A stretch of DNA of 64,000 nucleotides, from positions 1,488,001 to 1,552,000 of the forward strand of contig JAEHOE010000005.1 in the NCBI GenBank assembly GCA_016858145.1. Direction: 5' to 3'. The DNA comes from Edaphochlamys debaryana. Taxonomy: Eukaryota; Chlorophyta; Chlorophyceae; Chlamydomonadales. A program made the translations under genes and the position numbers. Positions within the stretch are counted from its first letter, which is position 1. Each line of letters opens with the position of its first letter. Below, in pieces: positions 1-13,400 of the stretch. The notes below the pieces were generated by a model. That model did not search any database. It was given only the letters and a program-made list of their open reading frames with translations, and was not told the origin of the DNA.

Positions 1-75
1 GTAGGGGTGTTGTCAGCTGCCGAAACAGCCGGTTGGAGCAATTGCGCATTTGCTGGTCTCCGGAGCTTGCGCATC

Positions 76-446
76 ATGCAGAGCCTTGCATCGCGAGGCG
101 TGGGGCTTCATGCCCCGGCCCCAGTCCGTCAACACCATGTCTCGGTGCCGAGTCTCAGACGCCCGGTGGTCTGCCGCTCGGCATCCGCCAGCTCGGGCAT
201 TCCTGGTGCGGAAATTGGGCATGCGGGTATGCGAATTGCAGACTGGGGCTTCAGCTTGACCGTCACAACACGTGGAGGTCGGCGGCTAGGCGTGTTTCCG
301 GGCGCGCGCCGCTGCTGCTCTGACGCCTATTCCGTCACCCCTGATAACATACAGAGAGCGTGAAGGTGCCGAAGGAGGAGCTCCCGGCGGTGCCCGTCCC
401 CCAACTCGGCGGGCATGACGGCAATGGTGTCGGCAAAGGCGGAAGC

Positions 447-482
<36 letters not shown>

Positions 483-3197
483 AGCGGCGGCGATGGCAAG
501 TCGGGGCAGTCGCGAGGCGCTGAAGCGGGGTCGCCGGGACGAGGGATGTTGCAACACCCGCCGTGCAACACCCGCCCTTCACCCCGTCCCCCCGCACCGC
601 ACCCGCCCCTGCACCCCCCCAAACCTCACCTCCTCCCTCTCGACCCGCTCCAGGCAAGCAGCCCATGGACCCCAAGATCGTCGCGCTCCTATCGGCCGCC
701 GGGCGCAGCGTTGACAGCTTCCCCGCCGACTTCAAGCTCGGGTTGTTGACCAACAGGGTGAGCCCGCGGCGCGTGGCCAGCGCAGACCGTTCCCCAGGCC
801 CCCCCCCGCTACCTCGCGGCACCGGCACCGCCGCACGCCCCTCACGACGAGCACCTGGCCTGCGACCAAGTCCCTTGCGGCCTTCAGCTAAGGGTTCCAA
901 CTGCACACAGTCTGCGCAGCTCTGGACCCCCCCACGGCTCACCCGTGCCCACCCTCGTTCCCCCCGCTCCGCTCTGGATCGCGGGCGCAGGTGACCCCGG
1001 AGATCCTGCAGCGCTACTTCATGTTTGAGTCCAACTTCCTCGCCAAGTTCGTGTGGGGCATCGACGGTGAGATGGGGGAGGGGGGTGGTGACAGGGAGGG
1101 ATTGGCAAAACAGGCAGGGCGTGGGGCACTCGCTGGGGGAAGGGGAGAGGGCCGGGGGCAGCGCGGCAGGCTGGGACAGGGGAAGAGGGAAAAGCATGGT
1201 GCCGTGAGGGGCAGGCAAGCTGCCAGCGGGCTCAGCAGCCACGACCCCGCTACCACCACAGCCCGCCCTCACCCGTCTCCCTTCTCCTCCCGCCCCCCCC
1301 TCCTCCCCACCCGCCTCCCTCCCTAACCCCCCTCCCCCTCCCACCCCCCCTCCCACCCCCCCTCCCACCCTCCCACCCCACCCCCCAGGCTTCCGCGAGC
1401 GCCTGCTGGCCGACCCCTCCTTCTTCGTCAAGCTGGGCATTGAGATCGGCATCGGCGTGGTCATGAAGATCACGGCCGAGTACACCAAGCGCCAGGAGAA
1501 CTTCGCCAAGGAGATTGACTTTGTGTTCGCCAACACGCTCATGGCCATCATCGCCGACTTCATGCTGACGTGGCTGCCGGCGCCCACGCTGGCCTACACG
1601 TGAGCGTGGAGGCTGGGGCGGGGAGGGGGTTTGGGGCGGGGTGGGGACGGGCGGGAGCGGAGGCCTGGTGCCGTTGGGGTGGGGGCTCCGCCAGAGCCCC
1701 TCTGCAGACATCCGTCCTGCACGCTGCGTGCCCACGCCCCTGCCCCCGTTCCGCGCCCCGCAGGCCCAAGGCCGTGTCCAGCAACGCGCTGGCCAACTTC
1801 TTTGCGCGCTGCCCCGACAACGCCTTCCAGAAGGTGCCCCCCGGCATGGAGCCCTTCTCGCTCACGCAGCGCGTGGGCGCCATCCTGCGCAACGGCGGCA
1901 AGCTGCTGGGCGTGGGCTTCTGCGCGTCCATGATCGGTGAGCCATGGGGAGGGCATGGCTGTTCGAGGGCTGTGCGCCCGATGTTGGAGTGGAGGGACAC
2001 GGGGGGCAGGGACGAGACAGGGTGCGCTGGGGCAGGGGGGCACGGGGGGGGGGGCAACCGATGGGTCGCTTGGCAGGAGAGGGTGCTCGGGGGTGAGCTG
2101 GGCACAGGAGGCAGCAGCGGCTTGGCGACCCAAACGAGGCGCCAGGCGCGGGGCACGTGCAGGGACCTCAAGGGCCCGGGTCTGGCGCAGGGACTGTGCG
2201 GCCACGAAGCCGCCCTGCGCCTCCTATCCCGGCGAACCCAGTCCCCCTCCACCCTCCCCTTCCATCCCCCCCTTCGACCCACCCACCCACCCACCCCGTG
2301 TCTTCCCTTCCGCTGCAGGCGTGGGCGTGACCAACGCGCTGCTGGGGCTGCGGCAGCTGATGGACCCCACCTTCGCGCCGCCCAACAAGCCGCAGAACGT
2401 GGTGCAGACCTCGGCGGCGTACGGCGTGTACATGAGCGTCAGCTCCAACCTGCGCTACCAGGTGGGGGGGTCGGCCTGCAGGGGGTCGAGGGCGGGGGGC
2501 TCGGGTGGGGGGCCGGGCGAGGGATTTTGCGGAGAGGCGGGTTGGTGTGCAGGGGTTGTGGGGCCGAGGAGGAGGAATAAAATGTGGGGGCGGGTGTGCC
2601 GCATGCTGGAGCCCGGGTCGCAAAGCGGGCCAGGCCTCCGAGCCGTGTTAGTTTCCGCCTTGGCGTGCCGGGGGTTGTCTGCCTGGGCACCCCTGTCCAT
2701 GTGCGGCGTGATTGGCTGCCCGCTCCGGTGCTCGCACCCTCCGCTCGTTCACGCCGTGCTGTCCCCCCCATGTTTCTCCCTCACCCCCCAACCCCACCTC
2801 CGGTCACTCAGATCATTGCGGGCATCATTGAGGAGCGCGGCATCGAGGTGCTGTTCAAGGGCAACCACCAGCTCTGCCACCTGCTGTAAGCCTTGGGGGT
2901 GCCCTGGGGTGCTCACGCTCGCCTGAAGGCGGGGCGGTGGTACCTTGGTACCGCTCGCCGACCCCTGAGCGCGCTCTGTGCTCTCTCGACCCCGCCGCAC
3001 CTCCTCGTGCCCTCGCTCAAGCCCATGACCCCCCCCCCCCTCTCCCCCCCTCTACCGCCCCCCACCCCACCCTGCGCAGCTCCTTCATCGCGCGCACGGG
3101 CAACACGTTCGTGGGCAGCCTGCTGTGGGTGGACTTCGTGCGGCTGATGGGCATGCAGAAGGCCTCCGGCGCGCCCAAGGCTGCCGAGGCGCACTAG
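76..3197 (+). CDS. RETICULATA-related (DUF3411) chloroplast protein
   Basis: Exons 76..226, 355..495, 654..757, 991..1066, 1389..1599, 1764..1936, 2319..2461, 2812..2885, 3080..3197 give 396 residues with all junction phases consistent. The N-terminus is a plausible plastid transit peptide (Arg/Ser/Ala-rich, VCRSASA near residue 32). A poly-Gly linker follows (about residues 75-90), then the conserved RETICULATA core with motifs LLADPSFFVKLGIEIGIG, ENFAKEIDFVFANTLMA, DFMLTWLPAPT, RCPDNAFQ, VGAILRNGGKL, AYGVYMSVSSNLRYQ and RTGNTFVGSLLWVDF. In plants this family sits in the chloroplast envelope and affects leaf reticulation and amino-acid homeostasis; that role is inherited from the family, not shown here. 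The second intron has a GC donor (GCAAGT at 496). The ATG at 76 is the first in frame, but the frame is open to the window edge, so an upstream start is possible. The family assignment is secure; the first two exons are less so. Confidence 0.88.
1321..1388 (+). repeat. C-rich polypyrimidine tract at an intron end
   Basis: The intron preceding the exon at 1389 ends in repeats of CCCACCCCCCCT-like units running into the CAG acceptor. It acts as a long polypyrimidine tract and encodes nothing. Confidence 0.5.
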
Positions 3198-4385
3198 GGG
3201 CGCTGCTTCGGGGCAGGGCGGGCCCGGCCGTGCTGGCGGCGCGGCCACGGGCGGCCGCTCGGTGAGCCACGTGAGGCCATGCCGATGTCCGAGTCGGCCT
3301 GCGGTGGACGACCCAAGTGCCACCGCCTGGTGTGAGCGCCTGGGCGCCAGGCGCGTTGGGCACAAAGCAGGACCATGCGGCGTCAAGGGCGGGAGGCAGG
3401 GGAGGGCGGGAGGGCGAGCGGGACGGCGTCGGGAGGAGGCTGAAAGATGCGCGGGTTTGGGGGAGCGCGAGGACGAGGCGTTTCAGATCAAGGCGTGAGG
3501 CAGGCTCTGCGGCGGCTGTGGATCACCCGCTGCTTTCGCGCATATACGTTGTGCACGTTGCGCTTCCAGCATAAGGGTTGGAGGCGGTGAGGGGTGGACG
3601 GCAACGGAGCGCCTGGTCAGCTGGCCGGCGTTACTGTGGGACATGGTTTACGGGTTTTGGGGGTTGACCTCGGTGGTGGGCTAGCGTTGTTGTATGGAGT
3701 CATCACGGGTCTGGAGCTGATAGTACATGGGAGACGCGCTTACTCCCCAGGCTCTTACCTCGGTGCGTGCGGAGCGCGCGCGCAACCGTGAAATGACGGG
3801 ACTGACGGGGTGTTTCTGTGGTCGGACACCGTTGAGGCGACCATGCACAGGTTATTGGACGTGTACACCACGAGCATGGTCAATAAATTCCTGCCTTCGC
3901 GTCTGGTGGTGGTTGGGAATTGCATGGATGGGCATCTCCTCTGACCGTGCCTTGTAACAGACTCCCGGCACTGAGCTTGTATGGTTGGGTGTCAGGTGAT
4001 GGGTGTCAGGTCGGGATTCCGCTAACAGCGTCGCTCGAGAGTCATCGTCGCGGGCAACTGCATTCTGACGCCCTTCTTCTCAGTCCAGCGCTACGAACGA
4101 CGAACCCCACACACCCAAAGTATGCAGCTGTGAACCTGTTCTTCAGTTATTCAGTGGCACACAGGCGCAGCTTGAGCTTTGCCCGTGCAAGGGAAGGCCT
4201 TTCACATGTGAATTCCCCTGGACTAGCCGCACAGCCTGAAAGTTGGATGCATTCCTCTATAGAATTCTAATGAGAGACACCGCTGGCAACATACGCCACG
4301 CACAATGTGCCTGTTCTTCTCCCCTCGGGGATGCCTCACTCGGCGCCGCGGCGGTTCTGCACCGTGATGGCAGCGGTCGACTGCC
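3198..4385. other. 3' UTR plus intergenic region
   Basis: About 750 bases of probable 3' UTR end near the TGTAA at 3953. The rest (about 3975-4385) would hold the promoter and 5' UTR of the first receptor-cyclase gene. I see no supported gene here; the open frames are short and do not splice into anything recognisable. Confidence 0.5.
3953..3957 (+). terminator. TGTAA polyadenylation signal of the RETICULATA-related gene
   Basis: TGTAA, the usual green-algal nuclear poly(A) signal, lies about 755 bases after the stop codon at 3195-3197. It is the first plausible copy downstream, which implies a long 3' UTR. Confidence 0.5.
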
Positions 4386-4450
4386 ATGACCCGTTCAATC
4401 GGGTTGCAACTGCTGTCATGGGTGCTGCTTTCCCTGGCCTCGGCTGAGCC
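4367..4450 (+). other. Possible upstream ORF overlapping the receptor-cyclase A start
   Basis: An ATG at 4367 opens a frame of about 27 codons that overlaps the proposed start at 4386 in another frame. If it lies in the 5' UTR it could lower translation of the main frame. There is no other support for it. Confidence 0.2.
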
Positions 4451-7400
4451 AGCGTCCGCAGGATGCTCCCGGACGTAAGCACAAAAAGCTTCGTCGCCCG
4501 CGCTGTGCACCATTGATGTGTTCTCAGTACGTCGCAACACATAATCTGCAACGGCGCCTCCGCAGGGTCAGCGCATTGGCGGACATGGCCCAGCTTGCTG
4601 CGGCAGAAACCGACCAAGTAAGCAATCGTCGTGACGGGGCACTGCTCATTGGCAGAAACAAGCCGCTTGGGCCGCGCGCGCCCGAGTCCGTCACTGCGTC
4701 TTCCTCCTGCCTTCCCACGTCGCACGCCCCACGCCTTTCCTCGCCGTGCAGGCCCCGCAGGTGCTGCGCCTGGGCGTTCCTCGCGCCTACGCTCCCTGGG
4801 TCGGGCGAGCCCTGCAGCAGCTCCCAGCCAGCCTGCAGGGGCCTCTAAACGGCACGGAGGTCCAGTCCGTACCGGACCCTGGTTCTGACCCGACCGCCTC
4901 AGCTGACGCCTGGCTGGTCCCCTCGTACCGCCTAGCTGACCTGGTGGCGGGGGGCAGCGCTGCTGACGTCAGCCGCCTGGTGTATGCGGACCGGGGCCTG
5001 GCGTGGTGGGACATGGCGCCGCAGCTGCGCGACGCTCTGGCCGTGGTGGACAACCGGGTCGTGGCGATGCCCATTGGCGCGGGGCCGCTGCTGCTGTGGT
5101 ACCGCGGGGACGTGCTGGGGGCGCTGGCGGCAGAGGTGCGTGGGGGGCTGCTGGAGGGTGGAGGTCACAGTGGGTGGCTTGGCTCGTGCGGTGCTCATTT
5201 TGGGCCCTGTCTTGGCCATCCCAGGTGCCCCGTACCTGGCAGCAGCTGTTGGCGTTTGCGGAGCGCTACGCTACCTCCAGGCGACCGGGACAGCCTCCGC
5301 ACGCGTTCTGCCTGCCGCTGGGCCCAGGTGGGGGCGGGTGGGACCCGCTTGGCGTGTGGTCCCTGCATACCGGTAGCTGCCTGTCGCCCTGTGCTCAGCC
5401 AAGAGCCAACCCTGCCAATCCTGCTGGCTGAGCTCTGACATTGCCTGCCCTCACCCCTGCAGACTGCACGCACCTGCACCTGCTCAGCGCGGTGTGGGCC
5501 TCCGTGGCTCAGACGCGCAGCCGGCGCCAGGGCCTGGCCTTCGACCCGTGGGCGGGCGCTCCCCGCATCGACACGGCGGGCCTGCGCTACGCCCTGGAGC
5601 TCCTGGCCAACCTCTCCCGCCACTCGGAGCCGTCCTGGCGGCAGCAGGGCCCTGGGGGCAGCGGCTGTGGCAGCGGCGCATCCAACAGCCCCTTCACATC
5701 GGGGGCCTGCGCCCTTACCCTGGCGACTGCTGCGCTGTCCGCGGAGCTGAGCAACCCAGCAGCAGCTCGCGCCGTGGAGGCCTCCCGGTTTGACCTCGCC
5801 CCCTGTCCTGGCTCCGAGCTGGTATGGAGCAACGTCACAGACAGCATGGTTTCTTGCACGGAGGCGTCGTGCCCGTTGGGCGAGGGCGTCCCCGCCGGCA
5901 ACGGCTCGCAGGCGCCCACCGGGCGCCGCATGAACCGGAGCCCGCAGCTGACTGCGGTCTCGTTGACCGGGGTCATTAACGCCTCGGCAGCCCCGCTCGC
6001 CCAGCTGCGGGCCTATCTGTTCTTCCGACACCTAGCCAACGGCTCAGCAGCAGCCCTGGAAGACCCAACGCTGCCCTTCCGAGGCGCCGCGCTGCCGCTG
6101 ACGCGCGTGTCCCTGTTGGATGTGGTGCTGGATCCACTCCCCACGCTTTCGCTATTCACGGCGGCAGCGCCTGGGAAGGACCTGCAGACCGCGGCGATGC
6201 GAATGGGTGGGGCGGCCCTGTCCCACCCGAACGCAGGCTGGGACATGTCCATACCGCGTGGAAGCGAGCTAAGGTGTGTGACGCCGGATGGCATAGGGAA
6301 GGAGCCGGGCTGCATGAGAACCTGGATCAGCTTCTCCGGAAGGCTTGGGTTCAAGGTTGGGTTGATGACAGGGACACAGCTGGGGCCTGTGGGTGGCCGA
6401 CAGCCTGACACCCCCCGATGGCCTCGCCTGAACCCTGCAGGGCCATCCTGGCTGAGCTCCTGTCACACGCTGTGGATTGCGCCAGCGAGTCCGGCACTGC
6501 GGGGGTGTCCCCCTCGTGTGGTCTCTCCGACCGCCTGCGCGCAGCACAAGTGCGGGCGGAAGCTGCGTTTCCGCCAAACTCCTTCATCGCCGCATATCGC
6601 AACGACGTTGGGCTCAACGACTTGCTGCCGTGGCGCTCATACGACTACATTACCACGGACGCAGGTCGGTGGCCCGCAGTGCTCCTCTGGTCGACGGTAG
6701 CGCTCGGGACCCTGTTGTGCCTGCCAGACGCCCCTGCGGCGGTTGCTCTCTAGTTGGTCCGCTGACATTGCGCTTCCCTGCTCCCAATTCCTGTTTCTGT
6801 AGCACAAGGAGGAAGCCCCGGGAAGCACGGGCGCAACATGCTGGTGGTTGGCATCGTGGCGGGGCTGTGCGGCCTGGTGCTCACTGCGGCCCTGGTGCTG
6901 CTGCTGCACCGCCAGAAGCTGACGCTCCTGGGGCACGTGGTCTCCAAGCTCGTGCCCCAGCGGCGCCCGGAAGCCATGGCGCCTGGTCCCTCGCAGGACT
7001 CGTGTCTAGTCATCACCGAGTAAGTTGCATGGGGCTGAGGAGCTTCGGCGTGGGGGTCTGCTGCGCGCGAGAAGCGTGCACGTTGTTGCGGCACAACTTT
7101 GACTCGCCATTTCTCACGTGTGCAGCATCCAAGATTCCACGGCGCTGTGGGAGGCTCTGCCAGCGGCAGTCATGGATGCCAGCGTGGGGCTGCATCACGC
7201 GTGCCTGCGGCGCCTGCTGCTCAAGCATTGGGGCTACGAGTCCGCGACCGAGGTCCGCGGGGCGCGGGATGGCGGGGGTTTGCAGGGGGGTGCGCCGTAC
7301 GGCAGCACGTTGCAGGGTCGGGGCTGCCAGCAATGCGTAGCGCTTTGGCGAGTTTGGCCGCGTGCAATCAGCCCTGTCTAGCCTCTACGTGCCTGTGGTG

Positions 7401-10400
7401 CTCTCGCGCGAACTGGCTCACCCCTTTGTCGGTATGAGTAGCTCCTTGCATGTAGTAGCTTGGCAAATAGCGAGAGACGCACGACCCGGGCGCAGGACAG
7501 CGTTCTGCGCGACGCAACTGCGCCAGCTGTCGGAGGCGCGCTCTCGCGGTGTTCGGCGCCTTGCGCGACGCCTGAGACCTGACACAGCTTACTACGTATA
7601 CATACTCACAAAATCCCCCCTTGCCTTCGGGTGTGCTGCTCGCAGGGTGACAGCTTCATCCTCGCATTCCGGCGCTCCTGCGATGCGCTGGCTTTCGCGC
7701 TGGACGCCCAGACCAGCTTAATGCAGCTGGAATGGCCCGAGCTGCTCCTGCAAGAGCGGGTGCGGTGACTCCGTGCAACGGACCTGCACATGTCAATAGT
7801 CTCCATCCCCGTCCTCCTGTCCCCCTTCCGGTCTCCCTATCAAAACCATCATGGTCTGCCTCACCTCCCTTCTGCTGCAGATCTGCGCGCCGATCTGGAC
7901 GTCGCTACCGGCGGGCTTTCCCTTCACCAGTCGGCCAGGCCTCACGCTGGCCGTCGACCAGGATGTTGCAGAGCCCGACTCGGAGGCGCTCAGTCCGCAG
8001 CACGGCGACAGCGATACTCAGACGGGCATGCGCACGAGCTCCGCCACCGGTACCCTAACTGGCATAGCAGCCAGTGGTGCAAACGTACGCCACAGCGTGG
8101 CACGGGACTGCTCGGCCTCAACTGTGATGGAGGATGCTGGGGAACCGGTGGTCGGGCCATCCGACCTCTACGATGACCTGCGCTTGACCGGCGCAAGCAG
8201 TTCTGGCGGTGCGCCCCCGCCCTCGCCCATGCGGCAGGCGCACCAGCAGCCCCACGGCGCCCCCATCATTCACCGGCGCTCCCCAGGCGGCCATCCCGAC
8301 GAGGCCCGTATCAGTAGCGAGTTTGCTACCCGCAGGACGCGGCATTCGCAGTCGCCGCCGCTGTGCCGTCGCTCCGTTTCCGCGGGGAGCACGCTGAGCC
8401 GCCGCCGGCTGACCGGGGACAACGGGCCGGCCGCGTACCTGACGGGGCCCTTCGCCCTGCGCGGCCCCGCCCGCTCCCGTGCCGCGCTGCAGTCCGCTGA
8501 ACAGGATGAGATGCCGTCGGGCTCAGCGCTTCCCGAGACATTAGGCTGCGACGGCGCAGGCGGCTTTGGCAGTGGCCTGAGGGCCAAGCTGGGGGCCTTT
8601 CGGTTCACGACTCTTGCCCAGTGGATGGCGCAGCAGGCCAATGCTGCTACAGTCCGCGGGGGCGGCATGCTTCGCCGCCAGACCAGCTGGGCGGATCATG
8701 GGCAGAGCTGTGAGGCGCGCAGCTTGAAGTCCGGCGGCAACAGCGGGATGCACTTCCCAAGGCCCACGCCCTCAAACATGCCAACCGTCGCTTGTGTCTT
8801 CAGGTACGTACGCATGTCTACTCTAGGGGCGCGCGCGCATACGTGTAAGGGAGGCTCACCAGGCGGTAACCACACAATGCAGGGGCCTTCGCGTGCGCAT
8901 CGGCGTCTCTTGCGGTCCCACCACCGCCGCCGAGGTTTCCCACAACGCCGCCAGCCAGCGCACGGTCTACGGCGGCCCCTCGGCGAGCATCGCCAAGCAA
9001 GTCAGCGACGCCGCCCACGGAGGCATGGTCACCCTGAGCGGCGGCGTGGCGGCGCGGCTTGGTGCGCCCCGCACCCGGGTAGGGGCCAACGAGGAGCCGC
9101 ACGCTAAGATGCCACCGTACTGGGTAAGCAGACGGCGCGAGTTAAGGGCAGAATGGGGCTAGACCGTTGGCCATGAAGAGCTTTCCGTGTGCCCTGCAAC
9201 GAGCCTTGGTGTCTTGTGTGCAGGCTGTGCGGTCTGGTCGCTACGAGCTCGACACCGGAGGCCCCACGGACCTCTACGTGGCTTGGCCGGAGCAGCTCAC
9301 CCAGCGGATGGCCCTCCTGCCGCCGCCACGGTAAGGGGATGCATTAGCCCGGCAGGGCTACCTGAGGAGAGCTGCCCTTGATGTTGTCCTACGTGTGGTT
9401 GCGCTTGCTAAGCCAGCGCACTCTTTCCCTCCTCAATGTGACGCTCAGGTGTGCACCCAAGGCCGTGATGCCAACTGTATACGACGCCCCCGTTTCCCTG
9501 GGAGCCCTCGCGTACCTGCTCGCACCGCACCTGCCTACCCTGCTCGCCTGGGACGTGGTGGCGGCGCGTGCAGCCCTGGCAACGCTCTGCGACATTGGGT
9601 GCCGCGAAGCCATCGCGCACGGCGGTTACCTGGTGAGTACATTATCGAAGGACGGTTCCGCACGGCTGGTGCGTTTTTTGATTTGGCTTCCCGTGACCCT
9701 CTCCGCCTTAAACTTCCTCGCAGGCGTCAGCGCCCTTCCCGGACTCTCACTTCCCTGCCAGCAGCGCAGCATCAGCCCCGGCGAACGAGCCACCCGCGCT
9801 GGTCGCGGCCTTCCGGACTGCGTTGGACGCAGCTCGCTGGGCCCTGTCGGTCCAGGACGCGCTGTCAGCAGCAGACTGGCCGCACGCGCTGTTGGGCCAC
9901 GAGCTCTGCCAGGAGGCCGTGCTTCCTCTCCTGCCAACAAGCGCCGCAGGGGAGGCCTATCAACTACAGGCTCAGGCCTCCGAGCGCAACCCACAGCAGC
10001 AGTATGCTCCCGGCAGCGCCAGCCGCGGCGTGTCCGTGCTGGCCAGCCCCAGGCGCTTGACCGCCCCGCGCTACCACGCCCCGGTATCCCCCGGCTCGCC
10101 GCTTCAGGCGGCGGGCCATGGCCTCGCCCCGCTGGGAGCTCCCGGCCAGGACGACAAGCACCACGGACTCAAGAGCTCCGCAGAGCTGTTGTACGTGTGC
10201 GATGCGGCTCAGGAGAGCGACACGCCTCGCTTCGCGCTCGGGGGCAGCAGCTACCGGGGCCTCGCCGGCCCGGTCGACAGCCAGGGAGGCACCACGGAAG
10301 GCGATGCCCAGCTCAACACCCACAGCGAGCCCCTGCCGCAGCTCCTGGCCGCTAGATCCGCAACGGAATCTCCGGCTAAGCTGGCAGGACCGTGTGACTC

Positions 10401-13400
10401 GCCAACGCTGACCAGGCGCTCGCCGCCCTCTGCCACGGCCGGCTGCGGCGGACCCCCGAGCTTCGCCAGCCCATTCCGGACCCCGACCGCAGCAGAGCTA
10501 GCCGAGCCGCCGGCAGCCCTGACGGCGGACGCAAGCGGGGCTGCGCCGTCCCGCCTGCGTCGCTCCGCCGTGCCGCGCCCGTCCTTCCTGAGCCGCATCG
10601 CCCCGACGGGTAGCGCTGTGTCGCATTCGCCTGGGTCCGAGCCGACAGGCCCTCTGGATCATGCCGCAGCGGAGGCCGTTGCGAGCTTTGGCTCGGCCCC
10701 GCTCGGATACCGCTGGCCTCCCGCTCCGCTGTTCCCTGACGCCTCGCCGCTGGGCGCAGCCCTACACGAGCCCGTGGACGCATCGCTCCTCCCGCTGCCC
10801 CTCGGGACCACCGCGGAGGATGCGGACGACGGGCCTTGGACGGCCTCGAGCAACACGCAGATTCCGGAGGAGGCGTCGAGCCGCATGGCCACGTGCCCCC
10901 ACGCGCCGGCGCCGAGCCCCACATGGGCCTCGGGACGGGGTGGCGCGCCAGCAGGGGACACGCTCGACATGCGTCGTGGCAGCCAGCCGCGCATGCTGCA
11001 GTCGCTCAGGGTAAAGAGCATGAACAGCCCGCCAGGGTCACCTCAGGTGGCGGCCGGGGGGGCCCTGGCGCCGCAAGCTCCCGTGCGATCCCCGATGACG
11101 GCCCGGTCGGCAGCCGCCAGGGCCCGAGCGATCTTTGCGGGCAGCTTCATGCCGCGCCTCTCGCTTGACCTGGGTTCGCGGAAGGGGAAGATGATGCAGC
11201 AGGCGGCGTCGGGCCCGCTGCCGTCTCCACCCCCGCCTGCCACGCTCTGGACGGATGCCACGTCAGCCTTGGACAGCGAGCCGCTGGTTGAGGCGGAGGA
11301 GCCGCATGACGAGGAGTGGGTGGTCCGCGTGCGAGGCCTGAGGTGCGTGCCAGGTTTCGTGGGCTTTGCGAAGGGGTCCTCCTGTTTTGCTCCTGCGACA
11401 TTCTGACCTGGGGGCCTCAAATCCAACCAGCGCTGACCCTGACTCTATCCGGCCCTAATCCTCTGACCCTTTCAATCCGCAGGGTGCAGGCGGGCATCGA
11501 CATTGGCCAACTCGACTGGTCAGTGCCCCACTCCGCGGCCTCTCCGCTGCTCTTCGACGGCTCCGTGGCCCGCAAGGCCCGCAAGCTGGCCGCCTCGGCC
11601 CGGCCCGGCCAGATTCTGCTGAGCCGGCCTGCGCTCTCAAGCCTCGTCACGACGCAGACCGCCCAGTACGCTGCCAGCGCGGCGCTCGTGCAGCGACGCC
11701 TGCCGACCGACACCAGCATGTCGGACCTGGGCGATGTTGAGGCCTGCTTCAGCGTTCCCAGCAACGACGCTGCAAGGCCGCCGCCGGCGCTGAGCCCCCG
11801 ACCGGGCCCAGCTCGGGTGGGCCTGGCTCGCGCGACCCGGACGTATGGGGGCGGTGGCGTGCCTGCCCCAGGGCCCCTGAGCTTCGTGCTCCCGCAGCGG
11901 CCTGTCTCTGTGGCGCTCCTGCGCGCTCGCAAGGGCAAATCCTCGGGAGACAAGAACCGGAGCGTCTACGTCTGCAAGTAGGTGTTTGAGCAGTTCAAAT
12001 GCTTTGCTTTGCCCAGGAGTTAACAGGTCCCGACCTGCAAGATGTGCTCGCTGGTGGGCCTTGACGCTGAGCACTGGCCGCCTGCCAGCCCCCGTCCCTA
12101 CGCACGTAGCTCACACGCACCCCTGACCCTGTCCCCACCTGCCCCGCAGGATTGCGGACAGCTGGCACGCGGCCCTGTTCAGCATGTCCCTCACGCAGCC
12201 GGCTCCCGTGCACGGGACTGGGACCGGGCGCCGCGACCCCAGCCCCTCGCCCCTACCCCGGGGCCTCAGCTCCACGCACTTTCAGTCCCAGCCGATGCAG
12301 CGGTTCCAGCTGCGCAGCCCCTTCCTCCAGGGAGGAGCCGCAAGCGAGCGCCTGACCGGTCCGTCGGCGGGGGCCATGTCACGCCGGACGAGCGCCGAGA
12401 ACGGGGGCTACATCCGCCGGGCTCCGGAGGCTCACAGTCTGGAAGCCGGCGCCAGCGGCGCGAGCACCTCAGGGGCTGGCGGGCTGGGCAGTACCAGCAT
12501 CGGCGCGCGGTGGCGCAGCTCGCTGTGGGCCACCGGTCCTGTCGCAGCGACCTCGTGGCGGCAAAGGCAGTCACGCCCGCAATCCGCCAACGCTAACACC
12601 CACGAGAACGCGGGCAGCGCGGGCTCTCCAGCGGCGGTCGAGGCTGCGCCGCCCCCGCCGCCGCAGGTGGCCCCGGGCCTGGCGGCCCGCGCACTGGGGG
12701 CCCTGATGCAGCTGGCAGGTGCCTCAAACAACACGCAGTCGACCGGCTGCTCGACTGCCTCAAGCACCCAGGCAGATTTGGCCGCTATGCTGGCGTCCGA
12801 CACGCTGCAAGCCGCGGACCGCCTCAGCCAGCGCACCAGCGCGGCCGGCGCGCTTGGCACCGCCGACGGCGGCGGGGCACTTCAGGACGGCTTCGCGGCG
12901 ATTACTGCGAGCGCTGGCCTGGTGCCCGCCGCATCCCACCCGCCAACCTCCACGCCACGCTCGCCTCTCGCGTCGGCCGTGCATGGCGCGCGGCAGCTGC
13001 TGCGGAGCGTCACCGGCTCCCGCCACCGCTTCGCATCGGTCGGCGCAAGCCCGGAGCTGGAGATCACGGCAGGGAACACCACTGATGAGGCGGAGGCGGA
13101 GAGCCCCGACGCGGCGGAGAGCTGGCGCCGGTGGAACAAGGACCGCCCGGCGCCGATGCGCGCGGTCCGGGAGCACCAGCCCCCGTCTCCGTCCACTGCC
13201 GGGTCCACACCAGCGGCAGGGAGCTCCAGCATCACGCACCAGCGGCCCTTTGCCGCGGCTTCGTCAATCAGCGCCACGACCACGACAGAGGCTCCTGGGC
13301 TGTCTCTAGACGGCGCCAAGATGCTGCTGCCTGCGCCCAACAAGAGCGCCAGCTTGGACGAGGCCAGGGCCCTTGAGGCCGTGTTCAGCCTCACGTTCTC

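Noticed and set aside
286..1587. Long minus-strand frame (433 residues) antisense to the RETICULATA-related gene
   Set aside because: Low-complexity Arg/Gly/Pro composition, and it overlaps conserved plus-strand exons; a shadow of high GC.
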